Source: Rubrivivax sp. (GTDB lineage: Bacteria > Pseudomonadota > Gammaproteobacteria > Burkholderiales > Burkholderiaceae_C). Taken from it: a stretch of DNA of 35,699 nucleotides. The DNA is taken from contig JALHPF010000044.1 in assembly GCA_022842595.1 (NCBI GenBank), positions 1 to 35,699 on the forward strand, in the 5' to 3' direction. Position 1 is the first letter of the stretch. Each line of letters starts with the position of its first letter. This document shows positions 6,671 to 14,849 of this stretch, piece after piece. The translations under genes were made by a program, and so were the position numbers. A model generated the notes under the pieces. The model did no database searches and was not told where the DNA came from. It was given only the letters and a program-made list of their open reading frames with translations.

Positions 6671-8101
6671 TCAGCCGACCTGGCAGATCTTCAGCATGTT
6701 GGTGCCGCCCGGGAAGCCCATGGGCTCGCCGCAAGTAATGGCGTAGGTGTCGCCGGGCTTGAGCACACCCAGTTCGACGAGCAGGGATTCGGCCTTGGCC
6801 AGGGCTTGGTCGCGGTCGGTCATCTTGGGCATCAGCAGCGGGCGCACGTTGCGGTACAGCGTCATCCTGCGTTCGCTCTGCACCTGCGAGGTCAGGCCGT
6901 AGATCGGCACCTTGATGTTGTGCCGGCTCATCCAGAGCGCGGTGCTGCCCGACTCGGTCAGCGCCAGTATCGCCTTGCAGCCGAGGTGATGGGCAGTGAA
7001 CAGCGCGCCCATGGCGATGCTCTGGTCGATGCGGCCGAAGCGCCGGTTCTTGAAGTCGCCGTCGAGCATCACGAATTCGGCGCGCTCGGCCTCTTCGGCG
7101 ATCTGCGCCATCTGCTCGACGGTTTCCACCGGGTAGCGACCGGCGGCGGTCTCGGCGCTCAGCATCACGGCATCGGTGCCGTCGAGCACGGCGTTGGCGA
7201 CGTCGCTGACCTCGGCGCGCGTGGGCACTGGGGCCAGGATCATGCTTTCCATCATCTGCGTGGCCGTGATCACGACCTTGTCGAGCTCACGCGCCATCCG
7301 GATCATGCGTTTCTGCAGCGCCGGCACAGCGGCGTTGCCAACCTCGATGGCGAGGTCGCCACGCGCCACCATGATGCCGTCGCTGGCCTTCAGGATGGCC
7401 TCGAGGTTCGGGATGGCCTCGCTGCGCTCGATCTTGGCGATCATCGCCGGGCGATGCCGGAAGGCCTCGCCGGCCACGTTGGCCAGGCTGCGCGCCATCT
7501 CCATGTCGGTGGCGTTCTTCGGGAAGCTCACCGCCAGGTACTCGCACTGGAAGGCCACCGCGGTCTTGATGTCTTCCATGTCCTTGGCCGTCAACGCCGG
7601 GGCCGTGAGGCCGCCGCCAGCCTTGTTGATGCCCTTGTTGTTCGACAGCTCGCCACCCAGCACGACCAGGGTGTGCACCTGCTCGCCGCGCACCGCCTCC
7701 ACCGACAGCTTGATGAGGCCGTCGTTCAGCAGCAGCATGTCGCCCGGGCGCACGTCGCGCGGCAGTTCCTTGTAGTCCAGGCCCACGCCATGAAGGTCGC
7801 CAGGTTCGGTGCGCTGCGCATCCAGGATGAAGGCCGCACCGGCCTGCAGCATCACCTTGCCTTCGGCGAACTTGCCGACGCGGATCTTCGGGCCCTGCAG
7901 GTCGGCCATCAGCGCCACGGGTTTGCCGACCTTGGCCGCCACTTCGCGCACGAGCGTGGCACGGTCGATGTGGTCCTGCGCCGTGCCATGGCTGAAGTTC
8001 AGGCGCACCACGTCCACGCCAGCGCGCAGCAGCCGTTCCAGCACTGCGGGGTCGCTGGAAGCCGGGCCGAGCGTGGCGACGATCTTGGTGGCACGGGTCA
8101 T
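6671..8101 (-). CDS. pyk: Pyruvate kinase
   Basis: Pyruvate kinase converts phosphoenolpyruvate and ADP into pyruvate and ATP, the last step of glycolysis. The 476-residue product opens with TRATKIVATLGPASSD, the standard N-terminus. It has the active-site signature AMIAKIERSEAI, the metal-binding GIMVARGDLAIEVG and the loop TATQMMESM, and a C-terminal allosteric domain ending near GFPGGTNMLKICQVG. The ATG at 8101 is preferred to an upstream in-frame ATG at 8125 because CGGAG lies 8 bases before it and the family starts there. The gene shares its strand with pgk and fba, but is separated from pgk by the oppositely oriented cyclase gene. Confidence 0.95.
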   Translation of the reverse strand: MTRATKIVATLGPASSDPAVLERLLRAGVDVVRLNFSHGTAQDHIDRATLVREVAAKVGKPVALMADLQGPKIRVGKFAEGKVMLQAGAAFILDAQRTEPGDLHGVGLDYKELPRDVRPGDMLLLNDGLIKLSVEAVRGEQVHTLVVLGGELSNNKGINKAGGGLTAPALTAKDMEDIKTAVAFQCEYLAVSFPKNATDMEMARSLANVAGEAFRHRPAMIAKIERSEAIPNLEAILKASDGIMVARGDLAIEVGNAAVPALQKRMIRMARELDKVVITATQMMESMILAPVPTRAEVSDVANAVLDGTDAVMLSAETAAGRYPVETVEQMAQIAEEAERAEFVMLDGDFKNRRFGRIDQSIAMGALFTAHHLGCKAILALTESGSTALWMSRHNIKVPIYGLTSQVQSERRMTLYRNVRPLLMPKMTDRDQALAKAESLLVELGVLKPGDTYAITCGEPMGFPGGTNMLKICQVG

Positions 8102-8243
8102 GAAACAGGCTCCGGGAGTTGGCATTCAGCGCTGCAGGATTATGGGCGCGACATCTCGAGGACCCGTCCGGGTGTGGAGGGCTTGGCATGCCAGGCATGT
8201 TCCCTGCGTTCACAATCATGTCGCGGCGTCGCCGCTATCCGCC

Positions 8244-9218
8244 ATGTTCGAACTCGGCAACCTCACACTCACAGACATCATCCGGCTGCAGAGCCAGTTG
8301 CAGCAGGAGTTGTCGCGCCGTTTCGAGCGCCCGCTGCTGATGGTGTTCTCCGACATGGTCGGCTCCACGCCCTATTTCGCGCGCCACGGCGACGCGATGG
8401 GCCGGCAGATGCACCAGCGACACTTCGATCTGCTCACCCAGGGCTTCGGGCCGAACGGCGGCCGCATCGTCGACGCGGTGGGCGACGGCGCGTTCTGCGC
8501 ATTCCCCACCGCCAACTCGGGCGTTCGCGGTGTCATCGCCTTCCACCAGGCGATGGCACGCGACAACATGCTGCGCGCCCGGGCGCACCAGCTGTCGGTG
8601 CGCATCGGGCTGCACTGGGGTTCGGTGCTGACCGACGGTGTGGCGGTCACCGGCGACGCCGTCCACGTGGCCGCACGCGTGGCCCGCGTCTCCGAGCCCG
8701 GTGGTACCTGCCTGACGCGCCAGGTGTTCCAGGAGCTGGACGCTGCCCAGCGCTTGATGTGCCACGCGCTGGGCCAGCGTGAGCTGAAGGGCCTGGCCCA
8801 GCCGGTCGAACTGCTGGAACTGGACTGGCGGGACCCGGTGGCGTTCCCGCGCCGCCTGCTGATCGAGGAGACTGGGGAGTGGCTGGACCTTCCTCAGCAG
8901 GACATCGTCAGCTTCGGCCGGCTGTTCGAGCACGAAGGCTCGCGCGCCAACGACATCGTGCTGGTGCACCCGGAGCCCGAGCACGCGCGCCTGATCAGTC
9001 GCTGGCACTTCGAGCTGCGCCGGGTGGCCGACGGCCTGCGCCTGCGCCCCTTGTCCGACAGCCAGACTTCGGTCGACGGCAACCGCATCGACAAGGGCAC
9101 CGACGCACCCGTGCGCAGCGGTTCGCGCATACGTGTCGCCGACACCCTGACCCTGCGCATGGTCGGGTCGGCACTGGACTTGCCGGACGACGACGACAGC
9201 GCCACGATGATCCGCTAG
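8244..9218 (+). CDS. Class III cyclase-like domain fused to an FHA domain
   Basis: The 324-residue protein has a class III nucleotide cyclase homology domain (about 30-195) followed by a forkhead-associated domain (about 222-306), which normally binds phosphothreonine. Both metal-binding aspartates are present: D37 in VFSDMVGST and D81 in VGDGAF, at the canonical spacing of 44. Compared with mycobacterial Rv1625c as I remember it, the base-selecting Lys is D77, its partner Asp is A134 and the transition-state Asn is H141, while the Arg is kept (R145). FHA landmarks are FGR (224-226), ISRWHFEL (251-258) and SVDGNRI. There is no membrane segment. It may make an unusual nucleotide or act as a sensor. 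The ATG at 8244 follows a weak ribosome-binding site. It is convergent with pgk and divergent from pyk. Confidence 0.85.
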   Translation: MFELGNLTLTDIIRLQSQLQQELSRRFERPLLMVFSDMVGSTPYFARHGDAMGRQMHQRHFDLLTQGFGPNGGRIVDAVGDGAFCAFPTANSGVRGVIAFHQAMARDNMLRARAHQLSVRIGLHWGSVLTDGVAVTGDAVHVAARVARVSEPGGTCLTRQVFQELDAAQRLMCHALGQRELKGLAQPVELLELDWRDPVAFPRRLLIEETGEWLDLPQQDIVSFGRLFEHEGSRANDIVLVHPEPEHARLISRWHFELRRVADGLRLRPLSDSQTSVDGNRIDKGTDAPVRSGSRIRVADTLTLRMVGSALDLPDDDDSATMIR

Positions 9219-9261
9219 CCAGCGCCGTGGCCGGTGCCTGCCGGCGCCGCGCCACCCCGCC

Positions 9262-10455
9262 TCAGCCGGCGGCGCGCTTCGAGAGGATGTCCAGGGCCGG
9301 CAGGGTCTTGCCTTCCAGCACTTCGAGGAACGCGCCGCCGCCCGTACTGATGTAGCCCACGTCCTTTTCGATGCCGTACTTGGCGATGGCCGCCAGCGTG
9401 TCGCCGCCGCCGGCGATGCTGAAGGCCGGGCTGGCGGCCACGGCGCGGGCAATGGCTTCGGTACCGTGGCTGAAGGCCTCGAACTCGAACACGCCCACCG
9501 GGCCATTCCAAACGATGGTGCCCGCGGCCATCAGCTTGGCGGCCAGGATGGCGGCGGTCTTCGGGCCCACGTCCAGGATCAGGTCGTCGGCAGCGACATC
9601 GGCCACGGCCTTCACGGTGGCCGGTGCATCGGCCGCGAACTTCTTGGCGGTGACGACGTCCACGGGAATCGGTACTTCGGCGCCCCGCGCCTTCATCGCA
9701 TCGATGACGGCGCGAGCCTCGACCACCAGGTCGGGTTCGGCCAGGCTGTGACCGATGGGCAGGCCCATCGCCAGCAGGAAGGTGTTGGCGATGCCGCCGC
9801 CGACGATCAGGCCGTCGACCTTGTCCGACAGCGCCTTCAGGATCGTGAGCTTGGTGCTGACCTTGCTGCCGGCGACGATGGCCACCAGCGGCCGCTTCGG
9901 GTGCGCCAGGGCCTTGGTGATGGCGTCGATCTCGGCCGACAGCAAGGGCCCGGCACAGGCCACCGGGGCGTACTGCGCGATGCCATAGGTGCTGGCCTCG
10001 GCGCGGTGGGCGGTGCCGAAGGCGTCGTGGACGAACACGTCGCACAGCAGCGCCATCTTGCGCGCCAGGGCTTCGTCGTTCTTCTTCTCGCCCTTGTTCA
10101 GGCGGCAGTTCTCGAGCATCACCACCTGGCCGGGCTGCACGGCCACGCCGTCGACCCAGTTCGACACCAGCGGCACCGGCGCACCCAGCAGTTCTGCCAT
10201 GCGCGCAGCCACCGGCGCCAGACTGTCGGCGGGCTTGAATTCGCCTTCGGTGGGCCGGCCCAGGTGCGAGGCGACCATCACCGCCGCGCCGGCGTCGAGC
10301 GCCATGCGCACTGCCGGCACGCTGGCGCGGATGCGGGTGTCTTCGGTGATGGCGCCGCTGTCGTCCTGGGGCACGTTCAGGTCGGCGCGGATGAACACGC
10401 GCTTGCCGGCGAGTTCGCCGCGCTCGATCAGGTCTGCCAGTCGCTTCACGTTCAT
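9262..10455 (-). CDS. pgk: Phosphoglycerate kinase
   Basis: Phosphoglycerate kinase transfers phosphate between 1,3-bisphosphoglycerate and ADP in glycolysis, and runs in reverse in gluconeogenesis or carbon fixation. The 397-residue product has the full family layout: RVFIRADLNVP in the N-terminal substrate domain, the basic-patch motif SHLGRPTEG, VHDAFGTAHR, and the C-terminal nucleotide domain with WNGPVGVFE, GGGDTLAAI and STGGGAFLE. A GGAG site 6 bases before the ATG supports the start. It converges with the cyclase-FHA gene across 43 bp. In many relatives pgk, pyk and fba are consecutive, so the plus-strand genes here look like insertions or rearrangements. Confidence 0.96.
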   Translation of the reverse strand: MNVKRLADLIERGELAGKRVFIRADLNVPQDDSGAITEDTRIRASVPAVRMALDAGAAVMVASHLGRPTEGEFKPADSLAPVAARMAELLGAPVPLVSNWVDGVAVQPGQVVMLENCRLNKGEKKNDEALARKMALLCDVFVHDAFGTAHRAEASTYGIAQYAPVACAGPLLSAEIDAITKALAHPKRPLVAIVAGSKVSTKLTILKALSDKVDGLIVGGGIANTFLLAMGLPIGHSLAEPDLVVEARAVIDAMKARGAEVPIPVDVVTAKKFAADAPATVKAVADVAADDLILDVGPKTAAILAAKLMAAGTIVWNGPVGVFEFEAFSHGTEAIARAVAASPAFSIAGGGDTLAAIAKYGIEKDVGYISTGGGAFLEVLEGKTLPALDILSKRAAG

Positions 10456-10522
10456 GGTCGTCTCCAGGTGTTTGCAAGTGGGAAAACAGGGGCGGGTGCC
10501 GGCATCAGGGCGGCCGGACGGC

Positions 10523-10852
10523 CTACCAGCCCAGGCCCAGCTTCAGCGGCAGCAGCACGGCCATGCCGGTGAGGATGGTGCCCAGGATGCCGCGGCGCCA
10601 GAAGAAGTAGCCCAGCGCCGCAGCCGCGGCGAACAGGCGTGCGTCCTGCCAGGTGCCGATGAGCTGGCCCTGGGTCATCACGATTTCGGGAACGACCACG
10701 GCCGCCAATGCCGCCAGCGGCGCAAAACGCAGGCCCTGCTGCACCCAGGCCGGGATCGGCAGTTCACGGTCCGAGATGAAGAAGAAAGCGCGTGTCACCA
10801 CGGTGATCACGGCCAGGCCGAGGATGGCGATCGCGGCTTCCCAGGTTCCCAT
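10523..10852 (-). CDS. azlD: AzlD-family small transport subunit
   Basis: This 109-residue membrane protein has about four hydrophobic helices and matches the AzlD family, the small partner of AzlC in branched-chain amino acid export. It begins near WEAAIAILGLAVITVVTRAF, which is characteristic. It starts 6 bp after the azlC stop, so the two are almost certainly one operon and one transporter. Substrate specificity cannot be read from sequence. Confidence 0.88.
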   Translation of the reverse strand: MGTWEAAIAILGLAVITVVTRAFFFISDRELPIPAWVQQGLRFAPLAALAAVVVPEIVMTQGQLIGTWQDARLFAAAAALGYFFWRRGILGTILTGMAVLLPLKLGLGW

Positions 10853-10858
10853 GGTGTT

Positions 10859-11593
10859 TCAGGCGGCGCGCCGGCGCGCGCCCTGGTCGATGATCAGGGC
10901 CATGGCCACGGCAGCGGCAATCGCCACGACGATGTTCAGCTTCAGCGGCAGCGCGTAGGCGGCCACCGCGGCACAACCCGCGACCACGCCGGCCACGGCG
11001 GTGGCACGGTCGGCCAGCAGCGACGCGGCAATGCCCAGCAGCGCCAGCGTGCCCGCGAAGCCGATGCCCCAGTGCACCGGAATGGTGTCGGCCAGGAAGA
11101 TGCCCAGCAGCGAAGGCACCTGCCAGGCCAGCCAGTTGGTGGCCACGCCGCCCCAGAAGTAGGGTGCCTGGTCCGGCGAAGGCTTCGGCTCGGGGAAACG
11201 CCGCATGAACATCACGTAGTTCAGGTCGGCGGTGAAGTAGCCCATGCGCAGCCGCTGCACGCGGCTGTAGCCCATCATGTACGGGCGCCATTGCGCACTG
11301 AAGATGACGAAGCGCAGGTTCACGCACAGCGCCGTGGCCCACACCACCCAGATCGGCGCGCCGCTGGTCAGCAGCGGCAGCACCGCCAGCTGGGCGCTGC
11401 CGGCGAACACCAGCAAAGACATCATCACCGACAGCGGCACGCCCAGACCGCTGTTGCCCATGGCCACGCCGGTGATCAGCCCCCAGGCGGCAATGCCCAG
11501 CGCGGTGCCGAGCATCTCGCGCGCACCGCGCGCAAATTCGGGGTGGCGCCAGTGCGGTGATGGGGGCGGCGCGGTGGGGCAGGAGACAGTCAC
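10859..11593 (-). CDS. azlC: AzlC-family branched-chain amino acid exporter
   Basis: The 244-residue inner-membrane protein is the large subunit of the AzlCD exporter. Landmarks are the N-terminal ARGAREMLGTALGIAAWGL, the motif VFAGSAQLAVLPLL, and NLRFVIFSAQWRPYM in the middle, followed by paired hydrophobic helices and a basic C-terminus (GARRRAA). The open frame begins with GTG at 11593 with a poor ribosome-binding site; starting at the Met of MLGTAL would shorten the protein by 26 residues and remains possible. It is followed directly by azlD. Likely role: exporting branched-chain amino acids or close analogues, inferred from the family. Confidence 0.88.
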   Translation of the reverse strand: MTVSCPTAPPPSPHWRHPEFARGAREMLGTALGIAAWGLITGVAMGNSGLGVPLSVMMSLLVFAGSAQLAVLPLLTSGAPIWVVWATALCVNLRFVIFSAQWRPYMMGYSRVQRLRMGYFTADLNYVMFMRRFPEPKPSPDQAPYFWGGVATNWLAWQVPSLLGIFLADTIPVHWGIGFAGTLALLGIAASLLADRATAVAGVVAGCAAVAAYALPLKLNIVVAIAAAVAMALIIDQGARRRAA

Positions 11594-11651
11594 GGCGTGA
11601 TTGTCGCCGCCCGCCCCGGGGCCGCGGGTTCAGTTCGTGTTCACAGGTCGT

Positions 11652-12377
11652 TCAGCGTTTTTTCACGGTGCCGCTGCCCATGACCGATTGCGACACCGCG
11701 GCGTCACCGCTGTAGACGACGTCTCCACTGCCGGCGATGCTGACCTTCAGCGCCTTGTTGGCATGGACCTTGGCGTCACCGCTGCCGGCGATGCGCGCGG
11801 AAACCTCGTCGGACTTCAGCGCGCTGAAGTCGACGTCGCCGCTGCCGGCGATGTTGATGCCCACCGACGTGGCCTGGCCGCTGCCCTGCACGTCGCCGCT
11901 GCCGGCCACGCTGACGCTCAGGTCTTCAGTGACCAGGCCCTGCAGTCGGGCGCTGCCCGAGCCGGCCACGGAAACGCGCAGCTTCGGGGTGTTGAAGGCA
12001 GCGAGCTCGATGTCGCCTGAACCCGCCACCGACAAGCCCGAGAGCTGCGGCATGACCACGGTCACCGTCACCGAGCCCAGGTTCCTTCTGGCGCCGTCCA
12101 TCGACTCGCCACGCCGCCAGCGGATTTCGAGCCGACCGTTGTCGACGACGGTTTCCAGCAGCGGCAGGAGCTCGTCACTGGCCTTCACCTGCACCGAAGC
12201 CGTGTTGCCCTGGCTGACGAGCACCGTGCTGCTGTTGCGCAGTGCAATGCTGCTGAATTCGCCGACATTGCGGGCCTCGGTGCCGGCGTGGCTGGCCTGC
12301 GGCAAGCCGGCGAAGCCGACGAAAACGGCAAACAGCGCGGTGGCGAAAGGGGACAGAACGGGGCGAAGGGTCTTCAT
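11652..12377 (-). CDS. Exported DUF2807 protein with GSG beta-solenoid repeats
   Basis: The 241-residue protein has a signal peptide (about 1-31, cut near SHAG) and then a DUF2807 domain, once called an auto-transporter adhesin head (GIN) domain. From about residue 115 to the end it carries seven repeats of roughly 18-20 residues, each with [VI]AGSG or MGSG (AGSGDIELA, AGSGSARLQ, AGSGDVQGS, AGSGDVDFS, AGSGDAKVH, AGSGDVVYS, MGSGTVKKR), as expected for a right-handed beta-helix. It should lie in the periplasm or at the surface; no enzyme function is known. The ATG at 12377 is chosen because AGGAG lies 6 bases before it and it opens the signal peptide; an upstream ATG at 12437 would add 20 residues that do not fit. 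It ends in KKR. Confidence 0.85.
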   Translation of the reverse strand: MKTLRPVLSPFATALFAVFVGFAGLPQASHAGTEARNVGEFSSIALRNSSTVLVSQGNTASVQVKASDELLPLLETVVDNGRLEIRWRRGESMDGARRNLGSVTVTVVMPQLSGLSVAGSGDIELAAFNTPKLRVSVAGSGSARLQGLVTEDLSVSVAGSGDVQGSGQATSVGINIAGSGDVDFSALKSDEVSARIAGSGDAKVHANKALKVSIAGSGDVVYSGDAAVSQSVMGSGTVKKR

Positions 12378-12511
12378 GCGGCACTCCTGGGCGATGTGGA
12401 ATGCCGCGACTGTGCGGTTGCCGAACGCGTGGCGCATGGCTGGCGCGACGCAATGCGGAACAGGCCGACGAATTGCTGCCAGCCTTGCGCCGAGAGCCGT
12501 TCAGCCCGCCG

Positions 12512-13003
12512 TCAGGAGCCGGCCTTGTCGACCGGCTTGGCGGCTGCGGCGGACTTTTCCACCTTCTCGGGCTTCTCTGATTTCTCCGACTTGGCCGGCC
12601 TGGCCGCCTTCGCCGGCTTCTCGTCCTGGCCGGTCTCGGCTTCGGCTTGCGCTTCTGTGTCGCCTTCGGCTTTGGCCGTCAGGGTCTCGGCGGGGCCCGG
12701 CACGGCCTCGATCTTGTTTTCGCGCATGTAGTCTTCCATCTCGCGCCAGCCGGCAAACACCGCGGCCCGATCGGCCCGCTTGTTGGCCAGGTAGCACTGC
12801 TCGATGGAACGCGCGGCGTGGCGGCAGCCGGCGCCGACGGCCTTGCCATCGGCTTCGCGCTTGGCGGCAATGGCGGTGGCCGACTCGATACCCAGCTGGT
12901 CGCAGCCAGCCAGCCACAGGCCGGCCAGCAGGGCCAGCGACAGGCGGACATGGCGGCGGAGCGGGGAAATCGGGGCAGTCGGGGCAATCGGGGCGTTCGG
13001 CAC
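12512..13003 (-). CDS. Small lipoprotein, function unknown
   Basis: The 163-residue product has a type II signal peptide with lipobox LWLAGC, so the mature protein would be lipid-anchored. A conserved-looking middle section (GAGCRHAARSIEQCYL to EDYMRENKIEAV) contains two further cysteines and is mostly helical. The C-terminal third is a Lys/Glu/Ala/Pro-rich tail with no predicted fold. The start is uncertain: the GTG at 13003 gives a short Pro-rich n-region encoded by a 9-bp tandem repeat, while the ATG at 13147 would overlap the end of fmt and add 48 unlikely residues. I do not recognise the family. It precedes the DUF2807 gene by 134 bp on the same strand, and both products are exported. 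Confidence 0.6.
   Translation of the reverse strand: MPNAPIAPTAPISPLRRHVRLSLALLAGLWLAGCDQLGIESATAIAAKREADGKAVGAGCRHAARSIEQCYLANKRADRAAVFAGWREMEDYMRENKIEAVPGPAETLTAKAEGDTEAQAEAETGQDEKPAKAARPAKSEKSEKPEKVEKSAAAAKPVDKAGS
12962..12997 (-). repeat. Four 9-bp tandem repeats in the lipoprotein start region
   Basis: Four consecutive units of the form cgggg(a/c)(a/g)(a/t)t occupy 12962-12997 and encode repeated x-Ala-Pro / Ile-x-Pro triplets just after the GTG start. Because the unit is 9 bp, copy-number change would keep the frame. Confidence 0.75.
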
Positions 13004-13078
13004 GGTTGAACTCGGAACATCCTGGGATGCCGTCTTTATCGACACCCCTGACCCGCTTCTGAAGGACCCCGCCTCTTC

Positions 13079-13106
13079 AAAAGGCCGGAACTGCGCCGTT
13101 CCGGCC
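13079..13106 (-). terminator. Intrinsic terminator after fmt
   Basis: On the minus strand a perfect 9-bp GC-rich stem (13098-13106 with 13083-13091, 6-base loop) is followed at once by four T residues (13082-13079). It begins 8 bp past the fmt stop, so it should end the def-fmt transcript. Confidence 0.75.
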
Positions 13107-13113
13107 GGCCATT

Positions 13114-14097
13114 TCAGGGCGCCAGGCCCGGGAAACGCTGCCGCCATTCACGTGCCGTGATGCGCCGGCCGCCGGGCAGCTGCAGTTCCAGCCATTCCAG
13201 CGCGTCGGTGCCGCAGGCGGTGACGAGCCGGCCTTCTGCCGAGGGTACCCAGTGGCCGGGGGCGATGGCGCCTTCGTTGGCCACGACCCGGCCACGCCAG
13301 AGCTTCACGGTCTGCCCGGCCAGCTGGGCCGTGGCGCCGGGGAACGGGTCGAAAGCACGCAGGCGCCGTTCGATGGCAGCGGCGCCGGACAGCCAGTCGA
13401 TGGCAGCTTCGGCCTTGTCGATCTTGTGGGCGTAGCTGACACCCTCTGAAGGCTGCGCCTGGGGCTGCAGCCGGCCGGCCTGCGCCGCCTGCAGGCCCTG
13501 CAGCACCAGCCGTGCGCCCATGGCCGCCAGCCGGTCGTGCAGGCTCGCCGTGGTGTCGTCGGCGGCGATGGGCGTGGCCTCTGTCAGCAGCATCGCGCCG
13601 GTGTCCAGGCCGGCGTCCATCTGCATCAGCGTGATGCCGGTCTGGGTGTCGCCGGCTTCGATCGCGCGCTGGATGGGCGCGGCGCCACGCCAGCGGGGCA
13701 AAAGCGAACCGTGGATGTTCAGGCAACCCAGGCGCGGCAGGGCCAGCACCCAGGCCGGCAGGATCAGGCCGTAGGCGGCCACCACCAGCACGTCGGGGGC
13801 GGCCGCCAGCAATGCCCGCCAGGCTTCCTGGGCATCGGCGGCAAAACGACCGTCCAGCTTCAGGCCGTGCGGCTGGGCCAGTGGCAGGCCACGTTCCAGG
13901 GCCAGAAGCTTCACGGCCGAAGGCTGCAGCTTCAGGCCGCGCCCGGCCGGGCGGTCGGGCTGGGTCAGCACCAAGGGCACCGTCCAGCCGGCGTCGACGA
14001 TGGCCGCCAGCGCCACCCGCGCGAACTCGGGCGTGCCGGCATAGGCCACGCGCAGACCGGGCCGACCCGGCAGCGCGGGCTGGAGCGCTTCAGCCAC
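13114..14097 (-). CDS. fmt: Methionyl-tRNA formyltransferase
   Basis: Fmt formylates initiator Met-tRNA using 10-formyltetrahydrofolate. The 327-residue protein has the two expected domains: an N-terminal formyltransferase Rossmann domain with LRVAYAGTPEFA and the catalytic stretch NIHGSLLPRWRGAAPI, and a C-terminal tRNA-binding barrel after GVSYAHKIDKAEA. Its GTG start at 14097 lies inside the end of def, giving an 8-bp overlap and suggesting translational coupling. The family usually starts near the RVAYAGTPEF motif, so about 14 extra N-terminal residues here could be avoided by a later GTG. A terminator follows at 13079-13106. Confidence 0.95.
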   Translation of the reverse strand: MAEALQPALPGRPGLRVAYAGTPEFARVALAAIVDAGWTVPLVLTQPDRPAGRGLKLQPSAVKLLALERGLPLAQPHGLKLDGRFAADAQEAWRALLAAAPDVLVVAAYGLILPAWVLALPRLGCLNIHGSLLPRWRGAAPIQRAIEAGDTQTGITLMQMDAGLDTGAMLLTEATPIAADDTTASLHDRLAAMGARLVLQGLQAAQAGRLQPQAQPSEGVSYAHKIDKAEAAIDWLSGAAAIERRLRAFDPFPGATAQLAGQTVKLWRGRVVANEGAIAPGHWVPSAEGRLVTACGTDALEWLELQLPGGRRITAREWRQRFPGLAP

Positions 14098-14602
14098 GCT
14101 GCTCGTCGCGGGTCTTCTTCAGCATCTTGGTGCGGATGCGGTCGCGCTTGAGGTTGCTGAGGTATTCGACGAACACCTTGCCGATGAGGTGGTCCATCTC
14201 ATGCTGGACACACACCGAGGTCAGGCCCTCGGCCTGAAGTTCGAAGGACTGGCCGTCGCGGCCGAGGGCGCGCACGGTGACACGGGCATGGCGCTCGACC
14301 TTGTCGTAGATAGCTGGCACCGACAGGCAGCCTTCTTCACCCAGCGCGAACTCGGCACTGCTTTCGATGATCTCGGGGTTGATCAGCACCAGAGGCTGGT
14401 TATGCTGATCCGAGGTATCCATGACGATGACACGTTCATGCACGTCCACCTGCGTGGCCGCCAAGCCGACGCCTTCGTTGGCGTACATCGTCTCGATCAT
14501 GTCGTCGACGAGCCGACGGATGCGCTCGTCGACGGCAGCCACCGGGCGGGCAACCGTGTGCAGGCGGGGGTCGGGATAGCGGAGGATGGGCAGTTGGGCC
14601 AT
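14090..14602 (-). CDS. def: Peptide deformylase
   Basis: Def removes the N-formyl group from new proteins, acting downstream of Fmt. The 170-residue enzyme has all three family motifs: GVGLAATQ (44-51), EEGCLSVP (89-96) with metal ligand C92, and QHEMDHL (133-139) with metal ligands H134 and H138 and catalytic E135. This is the standard gene order with fmt, and the genes overlap by 8 bp. It is divergent from the LysM gene; the 247-bp gap (14603-14849) must hold promoters for both, but I found no convincing -10/-35 pair for either. Confidence 0.96.
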   Translation of the reverse strand: MAQLPILRYPDPRLHTVARPVAAVDERIRRLVDDMIETMYANEGVGLAATQVDVHERVIVMDTSDQHNQPLVLINPEIIESSAEFALGEEGCLSVPAIYDKVERHARVTVRALGRDGQSFELQAEGLTSVCVQHEMDHLIGKVFVEYLSNLKRDRIRTKMLKKTRDEQRG

Positions 14603-14849
14603 GGATCAGGGTGACGAACGTACGCCCGCAGGCAGCGTAGCCGTGACAGCATGCACAAGCCATGGCCTGTGCGGGCGGCCGCGGCCCATGAGTCGGGTAT
14701 TTACGGGCAGAATCAACTGAGGTAGATGAGGCGCATGCCGCGCTTTCCAAGCCCGGCATGCCAGAACCCAATTTTGACATCGCCCCACCGCCTGCGCGAA
14801 CACCGCGCCTACAGTGGCCACGGCCCCGATGCGGAGACCAGACATCGAC

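Noticed and set aside
6494..8242. Long plus-strand frame opposite pyk
   Set aside because: It is the antisense shadow of pyk; its His/Gln/Val-rich translation is typical of such frames.
9219..9261. Terminator between the cyclase-FHA gene and pgk
   Set aside because: GC-rich with only imperfect short stems and no T-run.
14774..14779. Perfect TTGACA upstream of the LysM gene as a -35 box
   Set aside because: No acceptable -10 box occurs 16-18 bp downstream; the nearest candidate (TACAGT at 14810) is 30 bp away.
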